Source: Brenneria goodwinii
GTDB taxonomy: Bacteria; Pseudomonadota; Gammaproteobacteria; Enterobacterales; Enterobacteriaceae
Assembly (NCBI RefSeq): GCF_002291445.1
Contig: NZ_CP014137.1
Span: 2,976,001 to 3,040,000 of the forward strand
Length of the DNA stretch: 64,000 nt
Reading direction: 5' to 3'
Made by a program: the position numbers and the translations under genes. The notes under the pieces are model-generated. The model worked only from the letters and a program-made list of their open reading frames with translations. It had not been told where the DNA came from and made no database searches. This document shows, piece by piece, positions 46,675-55,605 of the stretch. Numbering within the stretch: the stretch's first letter is position 1; every line of letters begins with the position of its first letter.

Positions 46675-47003
46675 TTAGCGATGAATTTCCAGATAGTAGT
46701 CGTCCGACAGCAATTCATAGCTCGACGAACGAGGCACGGGCGCGTAGTTTTTCCAATCGTAGATATACTCATTGTCTCCGTTTCTTTCAAACACAACCGA
46801 GTGGGCTTCACTGACTTCACCTTGCACCGACACAATAGCCAAATCAGGCAGGTCACTCCAGTCGACATCCTGATCGTGCCTGGTGGCTTCAACCCCCATG
46901 GATTCAAGAATGTCCTTCGCCTCGATAAAGGTTAATCCTCTTTCACCGTCGAAATCCGCCACCGACGCCGCCTGATCACGCGCTTCCTTATAAGGTACGC
47001 CCG
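46675..47003 (-). pseudogene. C39/papain-like cysteine protease, 3' part (split by IS)
   Basis: C-terminal half of the gene whose 5' part is at 48642-49077. It starts in frame after the IS with GVPYKEARDQAAS and carries a His in EAHSVVFERNG and an Asp in YIYDWKN, spaced as in papain-like proteases. The upstream half supplies the Cys in EPGCVVACIAMVAG. Together: 254 codons if the IS and one 5-base target copy are removed (436 + 329 = 765 bases, divisible by three). The predicted protein is dead unless the IS excises. Confidence 0.8.
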
Positions 47004-47045
47004 CCACCGGTAGCTGTCAACGAAGTTGTCACCCTTAATGCGTTT

Positions 47046-48071
47046 TCAGGCTGCTTTTTCTGATGCGTTTTGTGGCTTATCCGGATTCAACATCACCACG
47101 CCTTCTCGCTGCCATTGACGACATTGCCTTGACCATCGACCCGGTCTGGCTTTCCTCGCCGCTTCATACACCGCTTTCCTGTTTGCCAGCAGACTTATAT
47201 CTTGCCCCTGGTGGCGCTGTTCCGGTGTGACATAACCGATGCCACTATGTCGATGCGCTTCGTTATACCAGCGGCTAAAGCGTTCAACCCATCGTCTGGC
47301 TTCATCAAGTCCCGTGAAGCCCGCTGACGGCCAGCCCGGCACATATTTTAACGTTCTGAACAATGACTCCACGAACGGATTGTCGTTACTGACCCGAGGC
47401 CGACTGTGCGAACCCGTGATATTCAGCTCTTCCAGTTTTGCCTTTAACGTTTGGGACTTCATCGGCCCACCGTTGTCGGCATGCAGCACCAGCGGTTGCC
47501 GGTAGCATCGTTCTCGCAGCACGGCACGGTGCAGCAACGCGGCAGCGTGCTCACCGCTCTCCTCTTCATGAACCTCATAACCAACGATTTTCCGGCTAAA
47601 AATATCTTCTATCAGGTACAGATAAAAATAACGGCCTCGTACCCGTGACGCGCACCACGTCACATCCCAGGTCCAGACCTGACGGGGCGCAGTGGCATGG
47701 TAGCTGGTCGGCTTACTGAGGGTTACCGGCGCCCGGCTACGACCGCGATGATGAACCTGACCATGGCGCCGGAGTATCCGGTAAAACGTTGATTCGCTTG
47801 CCAGATAGATGCCATTGTCCGCCAGACGCGGTACGATCTGCGCAGGGGGCAGGCTGGCGTATTCCGGCTGGTTACACACGGCCAGTACCTGCTGTTCCTC
47901 CGCCAGCGTCAGTTTATTGCCCGGGGTCGGACGTACTGCGATGGGACGCCGATCTTCGGCCTGCCTGTGCCATCTCTTCCAGGTTCTCAGGCTGATATTC
48001 ACTTCCCGGCAGGCCGGAACCAGACGGGCCCCCTGGTTCATCGCCTCCCGTATCCACTGGATAAATTGCAC
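47046..48071 (-). CDS. IS3-family transposase OrfB, copy 1
   Basis: 341 residues, GTG start if translated alone. Integrase core (rve) with the DDE triad: Asp in WTWDVTWC, Asp in LHADNGGPMKSQ and Glu in NDNPFVESLFR. An HTH_21-like segment precedes it. It is probably made mainly as an OrfAB fusion by -1 frameshifting. Confidence 0.92.
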   Translation of the reverse strand: MQFIQWIREAMNQGARLVPACREVNISLRTWKRWHRQAEDRRPIAVRPTPGNKLTLAEEQQVLAVCNQPEYASLPPAQIVPRLADNGIYLASESTFYRILRRHGQVHHRGRSRAPVTLSKPTSYHATAPRQVWTWDVTWCASRVRGRYFYLYLIEDIFSRKIVGYEVHEEESGEHAAALLHRAVLRERCYRQPLVLHADNGGPMKSQTLKAKLEELNITGSHSRPRVSNDNPFVESLFRTLKYVPGWPSAGFTGLDEARRWVERFSRWYNEAHRHSGIGYVTPEQRHQGQDISLLANRKAVYEAARKARPGRWSRQCRQWQREGVVMLNPDKPQNASEKAA

Positions 48072-48088
48072 GCGTTCAAGGACGGGCG

Positions 48089-48577
48089 TCAGTCGTCCTC
48101 GTCTTCCATCCCGTAGTAACGGTTGAGCTTTTTTCGCAGTACCAGCAAGGCGGCAGCCTCCGCCAGCGCTTTTTCTTTTCGCGCCAGTTCACGTTTAAGT
48201 TGTTTGTTTTCTTTAGCCTGTTGCTTTAACTGCGCTTTATCCGCAGGGCTATCGTTATTCTGTTCGATAAAAGCCTGCTTCCACTGTGCTATTTGCTGTG
48301 GGTAGAGTCCTTTGCGACGACAGTATTCCCCTAATTCCGCCTCACTGAGCGTGGCGGTTTCAACAATGACGGCAAAACGGGCTTCGCTCGACCATTGCTC
48401 AGTAGTTTTATTGGCTCCGGGCACCGGTTTCCCCTCCAGTCTGGCCTGATTACGCCAATTATACAGGGTTGCGTCAGAAATCCCCTCCTGCTGAGCCAGC
48501 AAGGAGACGGTCATGTTGTAAGGCGGCAATAATTTTGCCAATACCGCGGCTTTACGTTCCGGTGAATAACGTTTCAT
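48089..48577 (-). CDS. IS3-family OrfA, copy 1
   Basis: 162 residues from the ATG at 48577, which has GGAG upstream. Two helix-turn-helix segments (MTVSLLAQQEGISDATLYNWR and the later ELGEYCRRKGLYPQQIAQWK) and a Leu-rich coil at the end. The slippery heptamer A-AAA-AAG near its end lets ribosomes shift to the OrfB frame. Confidence 0.9.
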   Translation of the reverse strand: MKRYSPERKAAVLAKLLPPYNMTVSLLAQQEGISDATLYNWRNQARLEGKPVPGANKTTEQWSSEARFAVIVETATLSEAELGEYCRRKGLYPQQIAQWKQAFIEQNNDSPADKAQLKQQAKENKQLKRELARKEKALAEAAALLVLRKKLNRYYGMEDEDD

Positions 48578-48641
48578 ATCAGGCTCCATTGTCCCCATTT
48601 AGATTTTCAACAGGGGGTGACAACTATCCTGACAGAGGGGG

Positions 48642-49077
48642 CCACCATCGCAATACAGGCCACCACGCATCCCGGCTCACTCCATCCTTCTGCGCGATCA
48701 AAACGTAATGTCGGCCCATGTGATGAAGCGCTGCTGGTCGGATAAGAGACCTCATGCGACGGCATCAGTGCCGAATAGCCTTGAGCAAGATGACTTAAAT
48801 TGCCATAGCCGGGCATGGCGGCAAAACCGGCGGGGAAATACGGCGCTTCCGGCGGCGCATACTGGTAACTATTGGCATTATGATAAGCGTCAGCGTTGTC
48901 ATACCCATGGTTTACGGCATGCGTATGGACGTATCGGGAACTATCGGCATTATGATAAGCATTGGAAGACTCACCGCTTGCAGACTGCGTATCGTCTGAA
49001 ACCGCAGTATTGTTAACCGCGTCTCTCAATCGCTGATATGCATCTATGTCATAAAAACAGGGATTTATATTAAACAT
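48642..49077 (-). pseudogene. Papain-like cysteine protease, 5' part (split by IS)
   Basis: 145 codons before the IS. The first ~120 residues are low-complexity and polar (Asn, Ser, Tyr, His) with repeats such as NAYHNADS and DAYHNANS, the type of region seen at the N-terminus of type III secreted proteins; no signal peptide is present. The end reads EPGCVVACIAMVA, the nucleophile region of C39/papain-like proteases. AGGAGG lies 6 bases before the ATG. Near the AvrE effectors and behind a hrp-box-like sequence, it could be a lost effector; that is inference. Confidence 0.75.
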
Positions 49078-49700
49078 TTGATTCCTCCTGAAAAATGGTT
49101 TTCCTAAACAGCCACAATGTTTGAACGTGTCATTGATAACGACCGCACAAAAATCTCAGCTTGTTAAGTGGTTCAAACCGCGTTTAGTTCCATCTGATAT
49201 GACATCGTCATGTGCAAAGCAGTACGTGTCGCCGTCGTGCGCCGGAAGGTTGATGAAATAACGTTGATGAAATGAAGTCTGTTGACGCGGCTGTAGCGTG
49301 AAAGCATGTTGCCGCAAGGCCGCTATATCTGGTCCGGCATTCCTGATTTGCCTCTGCCCCTGCAACGCCATCCGCGTTATTACCCTCAAAGTTTGCGAAG
49401 CGTTTTCAGTTTTTACCGGTGTCAGTTTATAGGCCGCTGGGCTAGTATAGCGGTAGAAAAAAGCCTTAATATCTAACGCGTCGCGAACGACGAACCGGCT
49501 GTCGGCTTATCGACAATCATTTGATTTATTTGCACTGATTTTCATTTTCAGCAGAAGCGTGTAGGTTATTTGCACCAAAAACATCCGTGCATTATAACCG
49601 GTGCCTTAAAACACCCAGTCAGTGAGACACTGTGATACCCGATGAAAACAATAAAAATCACAATTAACTTTAAATTCAATGGACTAAAAAACATAATCGC
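49078..49700. other. Intergenic region: protease leader and original mutS upstream region
   Basis: 623 bases holding the leader of the protease gene (reverse) and the ancestral mutS 5' region (forward). A reverse-strand frame at 49156-49389 is open but overlaps the hrp-like box and has no homology I recognise. No RNA gene is seen. Confidence 0.5.
49165..49191 (-). promoter_or_regulatory. Imperfect hrp-box-like sequence upstream of the protease pseudogene
   Basis: GGAACT-N14-CCACTTA on the reverse strand, 88 bases before the protease ATG. Both half sites match the HrpL consensus but the spacer is 14, one less than the usual 15-16. Confidence 0.4.
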
Positions 49701-49763
49701 ATGAAAACCACCGATAACATCGATAACCACACGCCAATGATGCAGCAGTATCATTTGACATGA
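49701..49763 (+). pseudogene. Stranded original 5' end of mutS
   Basis: The forward strand reads MKTTDNIDNHTPMMQQYHLT then TGA. The HTPMMQQY part is the conserved MutS N-terminus. From 49751 the sequence is that of the integrated element, so this is the ancestral start and promoter side of mutS, cut off from the rest of the gene 12 kb away. Confidence 0.92.
49726..49750 (+). repeat. Left attachment junction (attL)
   Basis: 25-base repeat within mutS codons, matching 61772-61796 at 24 of 25 positions; the last 17 bases (CCAATGATGCAGCAGTA) are identical. The mismatch at the eighth base and divergence left of it place the crossover in the identical part. Confidence 0.88.
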
Positions 49764-50110
49764 CATAACAAACTAATAAATAACAGTTTATTATCTATCA
49801 CCATGTCTTTGATATACTGATGGGCTACATTTCATAAAAGAAAGGGACTATTTGATTCGTTTCTGTAGGCAGAAGAAATATTATGAGTAAAACCACTTAA
49901 CGCATTCAAAACTCAAGGGCTTTCTTCAATCTTACTTTGAATATCCTTTTCGCTCATTCAATCATTCAAATCCATTAAGAATATTTTATTCTAATAAGTT
50001 ATACACGATCACCATTCGCTATAAAAACGACTGTTTCAAATACCATTTTGAAAGGCATCATAGACTTCGCCAGATACTATTGCCGTTGTTACAATGCCTA
50101 TTTGAAAAAC
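49764..50110. other. AT-rich left end of the element
   Basis: 347 bases between the junction and the DUF4435 gene. Very AT-rich; only tiny open frames. No conserved feature recognised. Confidence 0.45.
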
Positions 50111-51058
50111 CTAATTATTTTTAATAAAATCTGCTGCATTATTAGTTATGAAATCATTTATACTTGCAGGTATGGTTATCCTCGGACCGGAAAAAAGGAA
50201 TATACTCTCATCATTTATTTGAAATTTTTGCTTATACGGTAATATATCACCTACTGCCTTTTGAAGTGATAGCAAAAAAGCACAAAACATTTCCAAATGA
50301 TATTTACCTCTGATATAGAAACGTTCATCAATAGTGTTAATCATTGATTCAATTTCATCATATTGATGCAAATATGCAGATATATCACATTTTGTTTTAT
50401 CCATAAAATATTCTACCAAATTTTGATAATTACCTTTTAATTCAAAATGGATATTACATTTATCATCAAAATAAAATAAATCGCTGAATTTCATATTATT
50501 TAACACTGGCCTACTAATATTCCTCCTGGCTATAAAGGCAAAAATCATAATATCCTTTACAACTTGGTAAAATGTTTTCTCCGCCTCCTTATATGACTCT
50601 AATAACTTCATATAAAGCTCATTATTACTGTTCTCTAAATTTGTCATATCGAAACACTCACGACAAATTGAAATGAGGACTTGTTCACAGGAAACATAGT
50701 TTTCTATTGAATAATATAAAGACTGATGCATATCCTCTGTAAGAACATAACTATGATCATCAAAAAAATCATCAATATCTTTGTCAACAAAAAATATTAT
50801 CCTATTTTTGTCATTGCCCCTTTCAATTAGTTCATTTCTAAAACTAAATACTTTTTTCTTGTTTCCACAGACAACGGTCCTTATGTTAACTGAATCTGCT
50901 ACCAATCGCCTAATCATTCCATAATACAATTTATTGTCGCATTTCCCTTCATAATAAACATGCAATGTGTTGATTGTATTATTCATTTTAGTTAATAACA
51001 TATGTAAAGCTGTTTGAGGAGACTCTAAGGCACTATCCATTAAATCTAAAAAACTCAT
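50111..51058 (-). CDS. DUF4435 protein, AriB-like subunit of a PARIS-type system
   Basis: 315 residues. The N-terminal region has a TOPRIM-like arrangement typical of DUF4435: a Glu in HVYYEGKCD (Glu37) and acidic residues in FFVDKDIDDF (Asp92, 94, 96), followed by a helical C-terminus. In PARIS the AriB nuclease is released from AriA on sensing a phage anti-restriction protein and cuts host tRNA. Starts inside the ATPase stop (4-base overlap), second in the pair as in PARIS. Assignment rests on domain order, not on a database search. Confidence 0.72.
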   Translation of the reverse strand: MSFLDLMDSALESPQTALHMLLTKMNNTINTLHVYYEGKCDNKLYYGMIRRLVADSVNIRTVVCGNKKKVFSFRNELIERGNDKNRIIFFVDKDIDDFFDDHSYVLTEDMHQSLYYSIENYVSCEQVLISICRECFDMTNLENSNNELYMKLLESYKEAEKTFYQVVKDIMIFAFIARRNISRPVLNNMKFSDLFYFDDKCNIHFELKGNYQNLVEYFMDKTKCDISAYLHQYDEIESMINTIDERFYIRGKYHLEMFCAFLLSLQKAVGDILPYKQKFQINDESIFLFSGPRITIPASINDFITNNAADFIKNN

Positions 51059-52479
51059 AACTCCTCCATCAATGTGCCAATACCTTTTGCATATTTTTTG
51101 AGGCTGTTATGATAAATGAATGGTGAATGTGTTACTGCAAATATTCCTTCACATAACCCCGTGTTTTTAACATCTTCAAGGAAAGTACTTTGCCATTCTA
51201 AAGAGAGAGACAACTCAGGTTCATCTATTATCATTATAAAATCCTTCCCATCACCCAAATATAACTTTGAGAAAAGTGAAATTATTTGTTTCTCTCCTGA
51301 TGATAGAGTCTCCCACTTTATAGTTTTTGTTTTATCATCATTGTTTTTTGTAGGTGTAATACTTATTGCAAATTTTACTCGATCAAAATACAATTCTTTA
51401 TTGACCAGATACTTATTGCAAACACCTATAAATTTAATAAGATTACCCTCATTTTCTGACTGTAATCTATGCAACTCAAGAAGTTTACCTATGAAATAGA
51501 AAATAACTTTATCTGGTTTTTTCTCCCCTTTGCCCCTTCCGTAGTGCCTAGTATTTTTCCTGATTTCTTCTTTGACCTGTGATGACAATGTTTCACTATC
51601 TACACGAGCCAATATTTCTTCAAATTCCTTTTCTGAAACAGAAGATAAATGTTCATTCGGAACAAAATCCTCATAACGATTACCTAAAATATCTTGAAGG
51701 GATTGGGCGATAAGTTCACGTAATTTGTTTCTAAAATCAGAACTAAGTTTATGCATAGCATGATTTAATAAGCTCTCAACATCCTTCATACCAAACTGGA
51801 CGATACCATCAGCATCGACATTCTCCTCAAGGTAGCTCGGCAGTTTGGTGGAATTAGGGAATATCATTTCAAGGTCTTGTTCTATTCTACGATATGTAGG
51901 CAAATACATAAGAGAACAGTTGACTTTTTCATTAATAAATGAAATGGCCTTCATTAAACTTGAAAGCTCCATATCTGTCTCATCGTCAAAAATCACATTA
52001 CTATCTAACCAATAATCATTTATATAGTCTGCGATGAGTTCTATAGGGGGTATTGGATTACCCATGCTTTTAAAATCATTTCGTATTTTATACATTACAT
52101 CCTTATCATGAGCTTTACTTATATCATTTCCTAATGTGTTTTTTATAAAGTCATGAACATACATTTTAAGTTTGTAGGAAAGACCACTTTTAGTTTTACT
52201 TACATTCCTATTTCTTCTGCTACTTTTTTTATCCAAATATTCAATAATAGATATTTTAGGAAATGAACATCTTTCACCATCTATAGTGATTGTGATATTC
52301 TCATAATCATATTCAGAGAGCTTTACCCAATCAGCTTTTAACAAGTAGTATGTCATTGACAGGATTGTGCTTTTACCTGTACCATTCTCGCCAACAATAA
52401 TGAAGCTATTATCCTCGATATCTATCGAGTAATTGTTTTCTCCATTTAATTTACTTATTTGTATACTATCAATATTCAT
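51055..52479 (-). CDS. AAA/ABC-type ATPase, AriA-like subunit of a PARIS-type system
   Basis: 474 residues, cytoplasmic. Walker A GENGTGKST (30-38), signature LSSGE (392-396), Walker B IMIIDEPELSLSLEWQ (Asp419-Glu420) and a switch His in AVTHSPF (about 451). The long helical insert between Walker A and B is of the SMC/RecF/OLD type used by AriA. Paired and overlapped with a DUF4435 gene, as in the two-gene PARIS systems. An OLD-like or other AAA_21 defence ATPase is the alternative. Confidence 0.75.
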   Translation of the reverse strand: MNIDSIQISKLNGENNYSIDIEDNSFIIVGENGTGKSTILSMTYYLLKADWVKLSEYDYENITITIDGERCSFPKISIIEYLDKKSSRRNRNVSKTKSGLSYKLKMYVHDFIKNTLGNDISKAHDKDVMYKIRNDFKSMGNPIPPIELIADYINDYWLDSNVIFDDETDMELSSLMKAISFINEKVNCSLMYLPTYRRIEQDLEMIFPNSTKLPSYLEENVDADGIVQFGMKDVESLLNHAMHKLSSDFRNKLRELIAQSLQDILGNRYEDFVPNEHLSSVSEKEFEEILARVDSETLSSQVKEEIRKNTRHYGRGKGEKKPDKVIFYFIGKLLELHRLQSENEGNLIKFIGVCNKYLVNKELYFDRVKFAISITPTKNNDDKTKTIKWETLSSGEKQIISLFSKLYLGDGKDFIMIIDEPELSLSLEWQSTFLEDVKNTGLCEGIFAVTHSPFIYHNSLKKYAKGIGTLMEEL

Positions 52480-52867
52480 TTTTACCGCACCTTATTTATA
52501 CTAAATTAGTTAACTCTAAACATTATAACTCTTACATAATAAAAAAACCATACGTTCAATAATAGGTTATAGGAGCAAGGGCTAACTTATCGAAGCTACG
52601 CTTCTCAAGTTGACCTTGCTTTTCTTCCCTTCGGTTGAAAAGGAAAACAAATTCGTTCTTTAGATGTTCACATAGCTACTTCCCAGCTTCACATCTTGAA
52701 AACGAAGACTGAAGAACACTGACTTCCAGAAGGAAGTTGGCCACAGGTTGTAAACCCCACCATAAATGTGATATCCATCACACTTTCAATAATTAAAGCT
52801 AAATCCTATTGATGTTATAATAATAAAATGCACATAGAAAGTCATTTCCCTTCGCAAGGAGTCATTA
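52480..52867. other. Structured intergenic region between two defence operons
   Basis: 388 bases between divergent operons. It contains a long near-perfect hairpin at 52575-52619, a CTTTTC/GAAAAG stem next to it, ACTTCC-agaa-GGAAGT near 52727-52744 and GTGAT-atcc-ATCAC near 52775-52788. The middle is less AT-rich than the flanks. Could be a structured RNA, operators or terminators. The ribosome site AAGGAG for the HNH gene closes it. Confidence 0.45.
52575..52619. ncRNA. Strong hairpin, candidate structured RNA or terminator
   Basis: GCAAGG (52575-52580), AACTT (52584-52588) and GAAGC (52592-52596) pair with GCTTC (52600-52604), AAGTT (52607-52611) and CCTTGC (52614-52619) around a three-base loop. 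A T-rich run follows on the forward strand. Function unknown. Confidence 0.4.
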
Positions 52868-53626
52868 GTGGGTGAAGAACGCAAGAACATCAATCATAAT
52901 ACGCATATAGTTTTATATGATGAGGTAAGTGGTCTTTGCCCAAAATGCTTTAAACCTTTAATGGTTCAGAATGGCAAACGAAAAATAAAGCTCTATGAAG
53001 TAGCACACATATATCCTTTTTCCCCACGTGAAGAGGAAAAGGATTTACTTAAAGATGAGCAACTTCTTTGCGATGATGTTGATAGCGAAGATAATTTAAT
53101 TGCCTTGTGCAGAGACTGTCATAAGTTGTTCGACAACCCAAGAACGATTGCGGGTTATCGGGAAATGTACGCTATCAAAAAGCAGTTGAGACAAGCAGCA
53201 CAAATCAAAAACAGCCAATTTAATTTTAAGATTGAAGAAGAGATCAAAGAGATAATTGATATACTATCAACTCTTGAACCAAGTGAGGGTTCTCAATTAT
53301 CGTACAAAGCTATGAGAGTTGATGATAAAATTCTTCCCGACTCTGGCCCTGCATTCAAGATAAAGGTCAAAGCTCAAGTTGCTTATTTTTACACTGAAAT
53401 AAAAAAATTATTCCAACAACTCGACCAACGAGTTCCAAACACATCAGAGATAATATTCAACGAAGTTAAAACATACTATTTGATTTTAAAAAGAGAGAAT
53501 TTATCTCAATCCGAAATATATAACCATTTGATTAATTGGATAAAAACAAACACAAAGGAAACTAATAGTGTAGCCGCCGAAGTTTTGGTGTGTTTTTTCA
53601 TCCAAAATTGCGAGGTTTACTCATGA
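52868..53626 (+). CDS. HNH-endonuclease effector of an ABC three-component (ABC-3C) system
   Basis: 252 residues, GTG start with AAGGAG 8 bases upstream. An HNH nuclease domain at about 20-90: CPKC (24-27), AHIYPF (His47), EDNLIALCRDCH (Asn76, Cys81, Cys84, His85). The C-terminal half, ending in VLVCFFIQNCEVYS, resembles the ABC-3C C-terminal adaptor domain. With the next two genes it makes the effector / middle component / ATPase set described for ABC-3C conflict systems. Its stop overlaps the next start (ATGA). Confidence 0.78.
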   Translation: MGEERKNINHNTHIVLYDEVSGLCPKCFKPLMVQNGKRKIKLYEVAHIYPFSPREEEKDLLKDEQLLCDDVDSEDNLIALCRDCHKLFDNPRTIAGYREMYAIKKQLRQAAQIKNSQFNFKIEEEIKEIIDILSTLEPSEGSQLSYKAMRVDDKILPDSGPAFKIKVKAQVAYFYTEIKKLFQQLDQRVPNTSEIIFNEVKTYYLILKRENLSQSEIYNHLINWIKTNTKETNSVAAEVLVCFFIQNCEVYS

Positions 53627-53844
53627 TTACACCAAGTAAATCTATCTCAATCCAAGATTCAATATTATACAAGATGACAATCATCTTAGAAACTGAGTTT
53701 AACGAAATTAAGATTACTGATTTATACGAAAAAACATCAAGCAACTTTTCATCTCTGGACGAATTTGTTTACTCACTCGATTTTTTGTTTATTTTAGAGA
53801 AAATCATACTAAACCCAGCTAATGGGACGGTAATAAAATGCTAA
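53623..53844 (+). CDS. ABC-3C middle component
   Basis: 73 residues from the ATG at 53623, coupled to the HNH gene by a 4-base overlap; an upstream ATG at 53590 lies inside that gene and is less likely. The ITPSKSISIQDSILYKM..SLDEFVYSLDFLFILEKI pattern fits the small winged-helix middle component (MC6-like). Overlaps the ATPase gene by 7 bases. Confidence 0.72.
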   Translation: MITPSKSISIQDSILYKMTIILETEFNEIKITDLYEKTSSNFSSLDEFVYSLDFLFILEKIILNPANGTVIKC

Positions 53845-55454
53845 AGAACATATACTGTGAAAAATTAATTAGAAAAGAACTGATTTTCAAAAATGGTTTG
53901 AATGCCATATTGGGACCTAAAAATGGTGCCAACTCTATCGGTAAATCATCAGTTCTAATGTTAATTGATTATGTTTTTGGTGGTGATGATTTTATCACCC
54001 TATGCAAAGACGTTATTTCTCAAGTTGGTCATCTAAACATCGAATTTACTTTTGAATTTGATGGAAAATCCTATCACTTTATAAGAAATACCGAAACCAA
54101 TAATAGTGTGTTTTTTAGAAAAAACGAAGAAAAATTCGAGTGGTCAATTGAAGATTTTAGAATCTTCTTAGCTCATAAATATGGTTTTTCATCAAACGAT
54201 CCTTCATTAAGAAATTTAGTTTCCAGATTCACGAGAATTTGGGGAAAAGATAATTACAATCCAAATAAACCTCTTCTACGTTATACCGGTGAAGGATATG
54301 CATCTATCAAAGAATTTCTCATTAAGTCCTTCGGCTATTATAACTTAATTGAAGAAATTGAAAAAAAGAAAGCCGAAAACGAAGTAAACAGAAAGAATAT
54401 TGATATAGCGTTCAAGCAGGGTTTTGTCAAAAAAGTAAATTTAAAAGAATATAGGCAAGCAAAACAAGATTTAAATGTTATCGAAAATAAAATTGACACT
54501 ATAAAAAAAGATCTAGACCTTTTTGCAGCCAACATAAAAGCTATCCTTGATGAAAAAAGCCTAAGTTTAGCCATCGAAAAAGATAAATATCTCAAACAAA
54601 AATACTCTCTCGAAAGTAAGTTATTTAGAATTGAAGAAAATATTTCTGATACAAAGCCTATTCCAAAAAGATATTTCAGCAAAGTTGTCGATTTTTTCCC
54701 AACTGTTAACATTGATAAACTAAATGAAGTCGAGGGTTTCCATTTATCAATTTCAAAAATCTTGAGTGATGAGTTAAAAAAAGAAAAAGAACGTCTTATA
54801 TTCCAATTAAATGAGATTGATGCTGAAATTTGTATAATTGATCTCAAAATCAAAGAAATAGCTGCATCAGTCGATAGACCAGACGAGATTATTGATGAAG
54901 TTTTGTCATTATCTATAAAGAAAAAAGAAGTTGAAGATACGGTTAATTACAGAGAGCGCCAAGATGCTCTTAAACAAGCATCAAGCACTATAAAGGTAGA
55001 ATTAAAAGAAAAGACAGAAGAAATTCTGTCAAAAATATCTAAACTATTAAACGAGAAACTCAAATTATACAACACAAAATTCTATGGTTCCGACAGAATA
55101 CCACCACAGATCATTTTCAGTGATACAAATTATATTTTCGAACATCACTCTGACTCTGGGACAGGTAAATCTTATGCGAATATGCTGGCTTTGGATGTGA
55201 GCTTTTTACATACAACAAAATTACCCATAGCAATTGAAGATTCAATTGTTTTCAAAAACGTTGAAGTCGCAGCTATAGAAAAAATAGTTAATACATTAAA
55301 CACTATTGATAAACAAGTTTTTATATCACTCGATCAATTAAATATTTATAGTGAAAAAACAAGATCAACTTTGAGAAAGGCAAGCTTTATGCGTATAAGC
55401 AGAAAATACCCTGCATTCAAAGTTTCATGGAACATTCAATCCAACAACAAATAA
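53838..55454 (+). CDS. ABC-3C ATPase (DUF2326-type, SMC-like)
   Basis: 538 residues. An extended Walker A region, AILGPKNGANSIGKSS (23-38), with the insert typical of DUF2326 ATPases; a long Lys/Glu-rich coiled coil at about 175-400; and a C-terminal head with GTGKSYANMLALDVSFL and LPIAIEDSIVF. No ordinary LSGGQ is present, as in this family. Drives the HNH effector in the three-gene operon; target unknown. Confidence 0.8.
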   Translation: MLKNIYCEKLIRKELIFKNGLNAILGPKNGANSIGKSSVLMLIDYVFGGDDFITLCKDVISQVGHLNIEFTFEFDGKSYHFIRNTETNNSVFFRKNEEKFEWSIEDFRIFLAHKYGFSSNDPSLRNLVSRFTRIWGKDNYNPNKPLLRYTGEGYASIKEFLIKSFGYYNLIEEIEKKKAENEVNRKNIDIAFKQGFVKKVNLKEYRQAKQDLNVIENKIDTIKKDLDLFAANIKAILDEKSLSLAIEKDKYLKQKYSLESKLFRIEENISDTKPIPKRYFSKVVDFFPTVNIDKLNEVEGFHLSISKILSDELKKEKERLIFQLNEIDAEICIIDLKIKEIAASVDRPDEIIDEVLSLSIKKKEVEDTVNYRERQDALKQASSTIKVELKEKTEEILSKISKLLNEKLKLYNTKFYGSDRIPPQIIFSDTNYIFEHHSDSGTGKSYANMLALDVSFLHTTKLPIAIEDSIVFKNVEVAAIEKIVNTLNTIDKQVFISLDQLNIYSEKTRSTLRKASFMRISRKYPAFKVSWNIQSNNK

Positions 55455-55605
55455 TTATTTATAATGGCTTCCATGTACTAATGTGGTGGCCATTATTATA
55501 TTGTTTATTACAAAATAACACCTTCACATTGACATCCCTCTCGAATTAAATATAAATAAGAACATAAGGAATATTTTTCTGATAGAAAAAACGAAAGGAA
55601 TTCGT

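Larger units (their letters stand above)
47009..48641 (-). mobile_element. IS3-family insertion sequence, copy 1
   Basis: 1633 bp, reverse orientation. The ends carry related inverted repeats sharing CTGTCA and AGTTGTCACCC. Flanked by CCACC at 47004-47008 and 48642-48646, a 5-base target duplication. Contains overlapping orfA and orfB with an A6G frameshift signal (48128-48134). The same ORF products are encoded by copy 2 at 56072-57704. Confidence 0.92.

Noticed and set aside
49156..49389. 77-codon reverse-strand frame upstream of the split protease
   Set aside because: No recognisable homology, it overlaps the hrp-like box, and no ribosome site was seen.
52480..52867. Retron-type RNA between the defence operons
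   Set aside because: No reverse transcriptase gene occurs nearby; the hairpins are reported only as unexplained structure.
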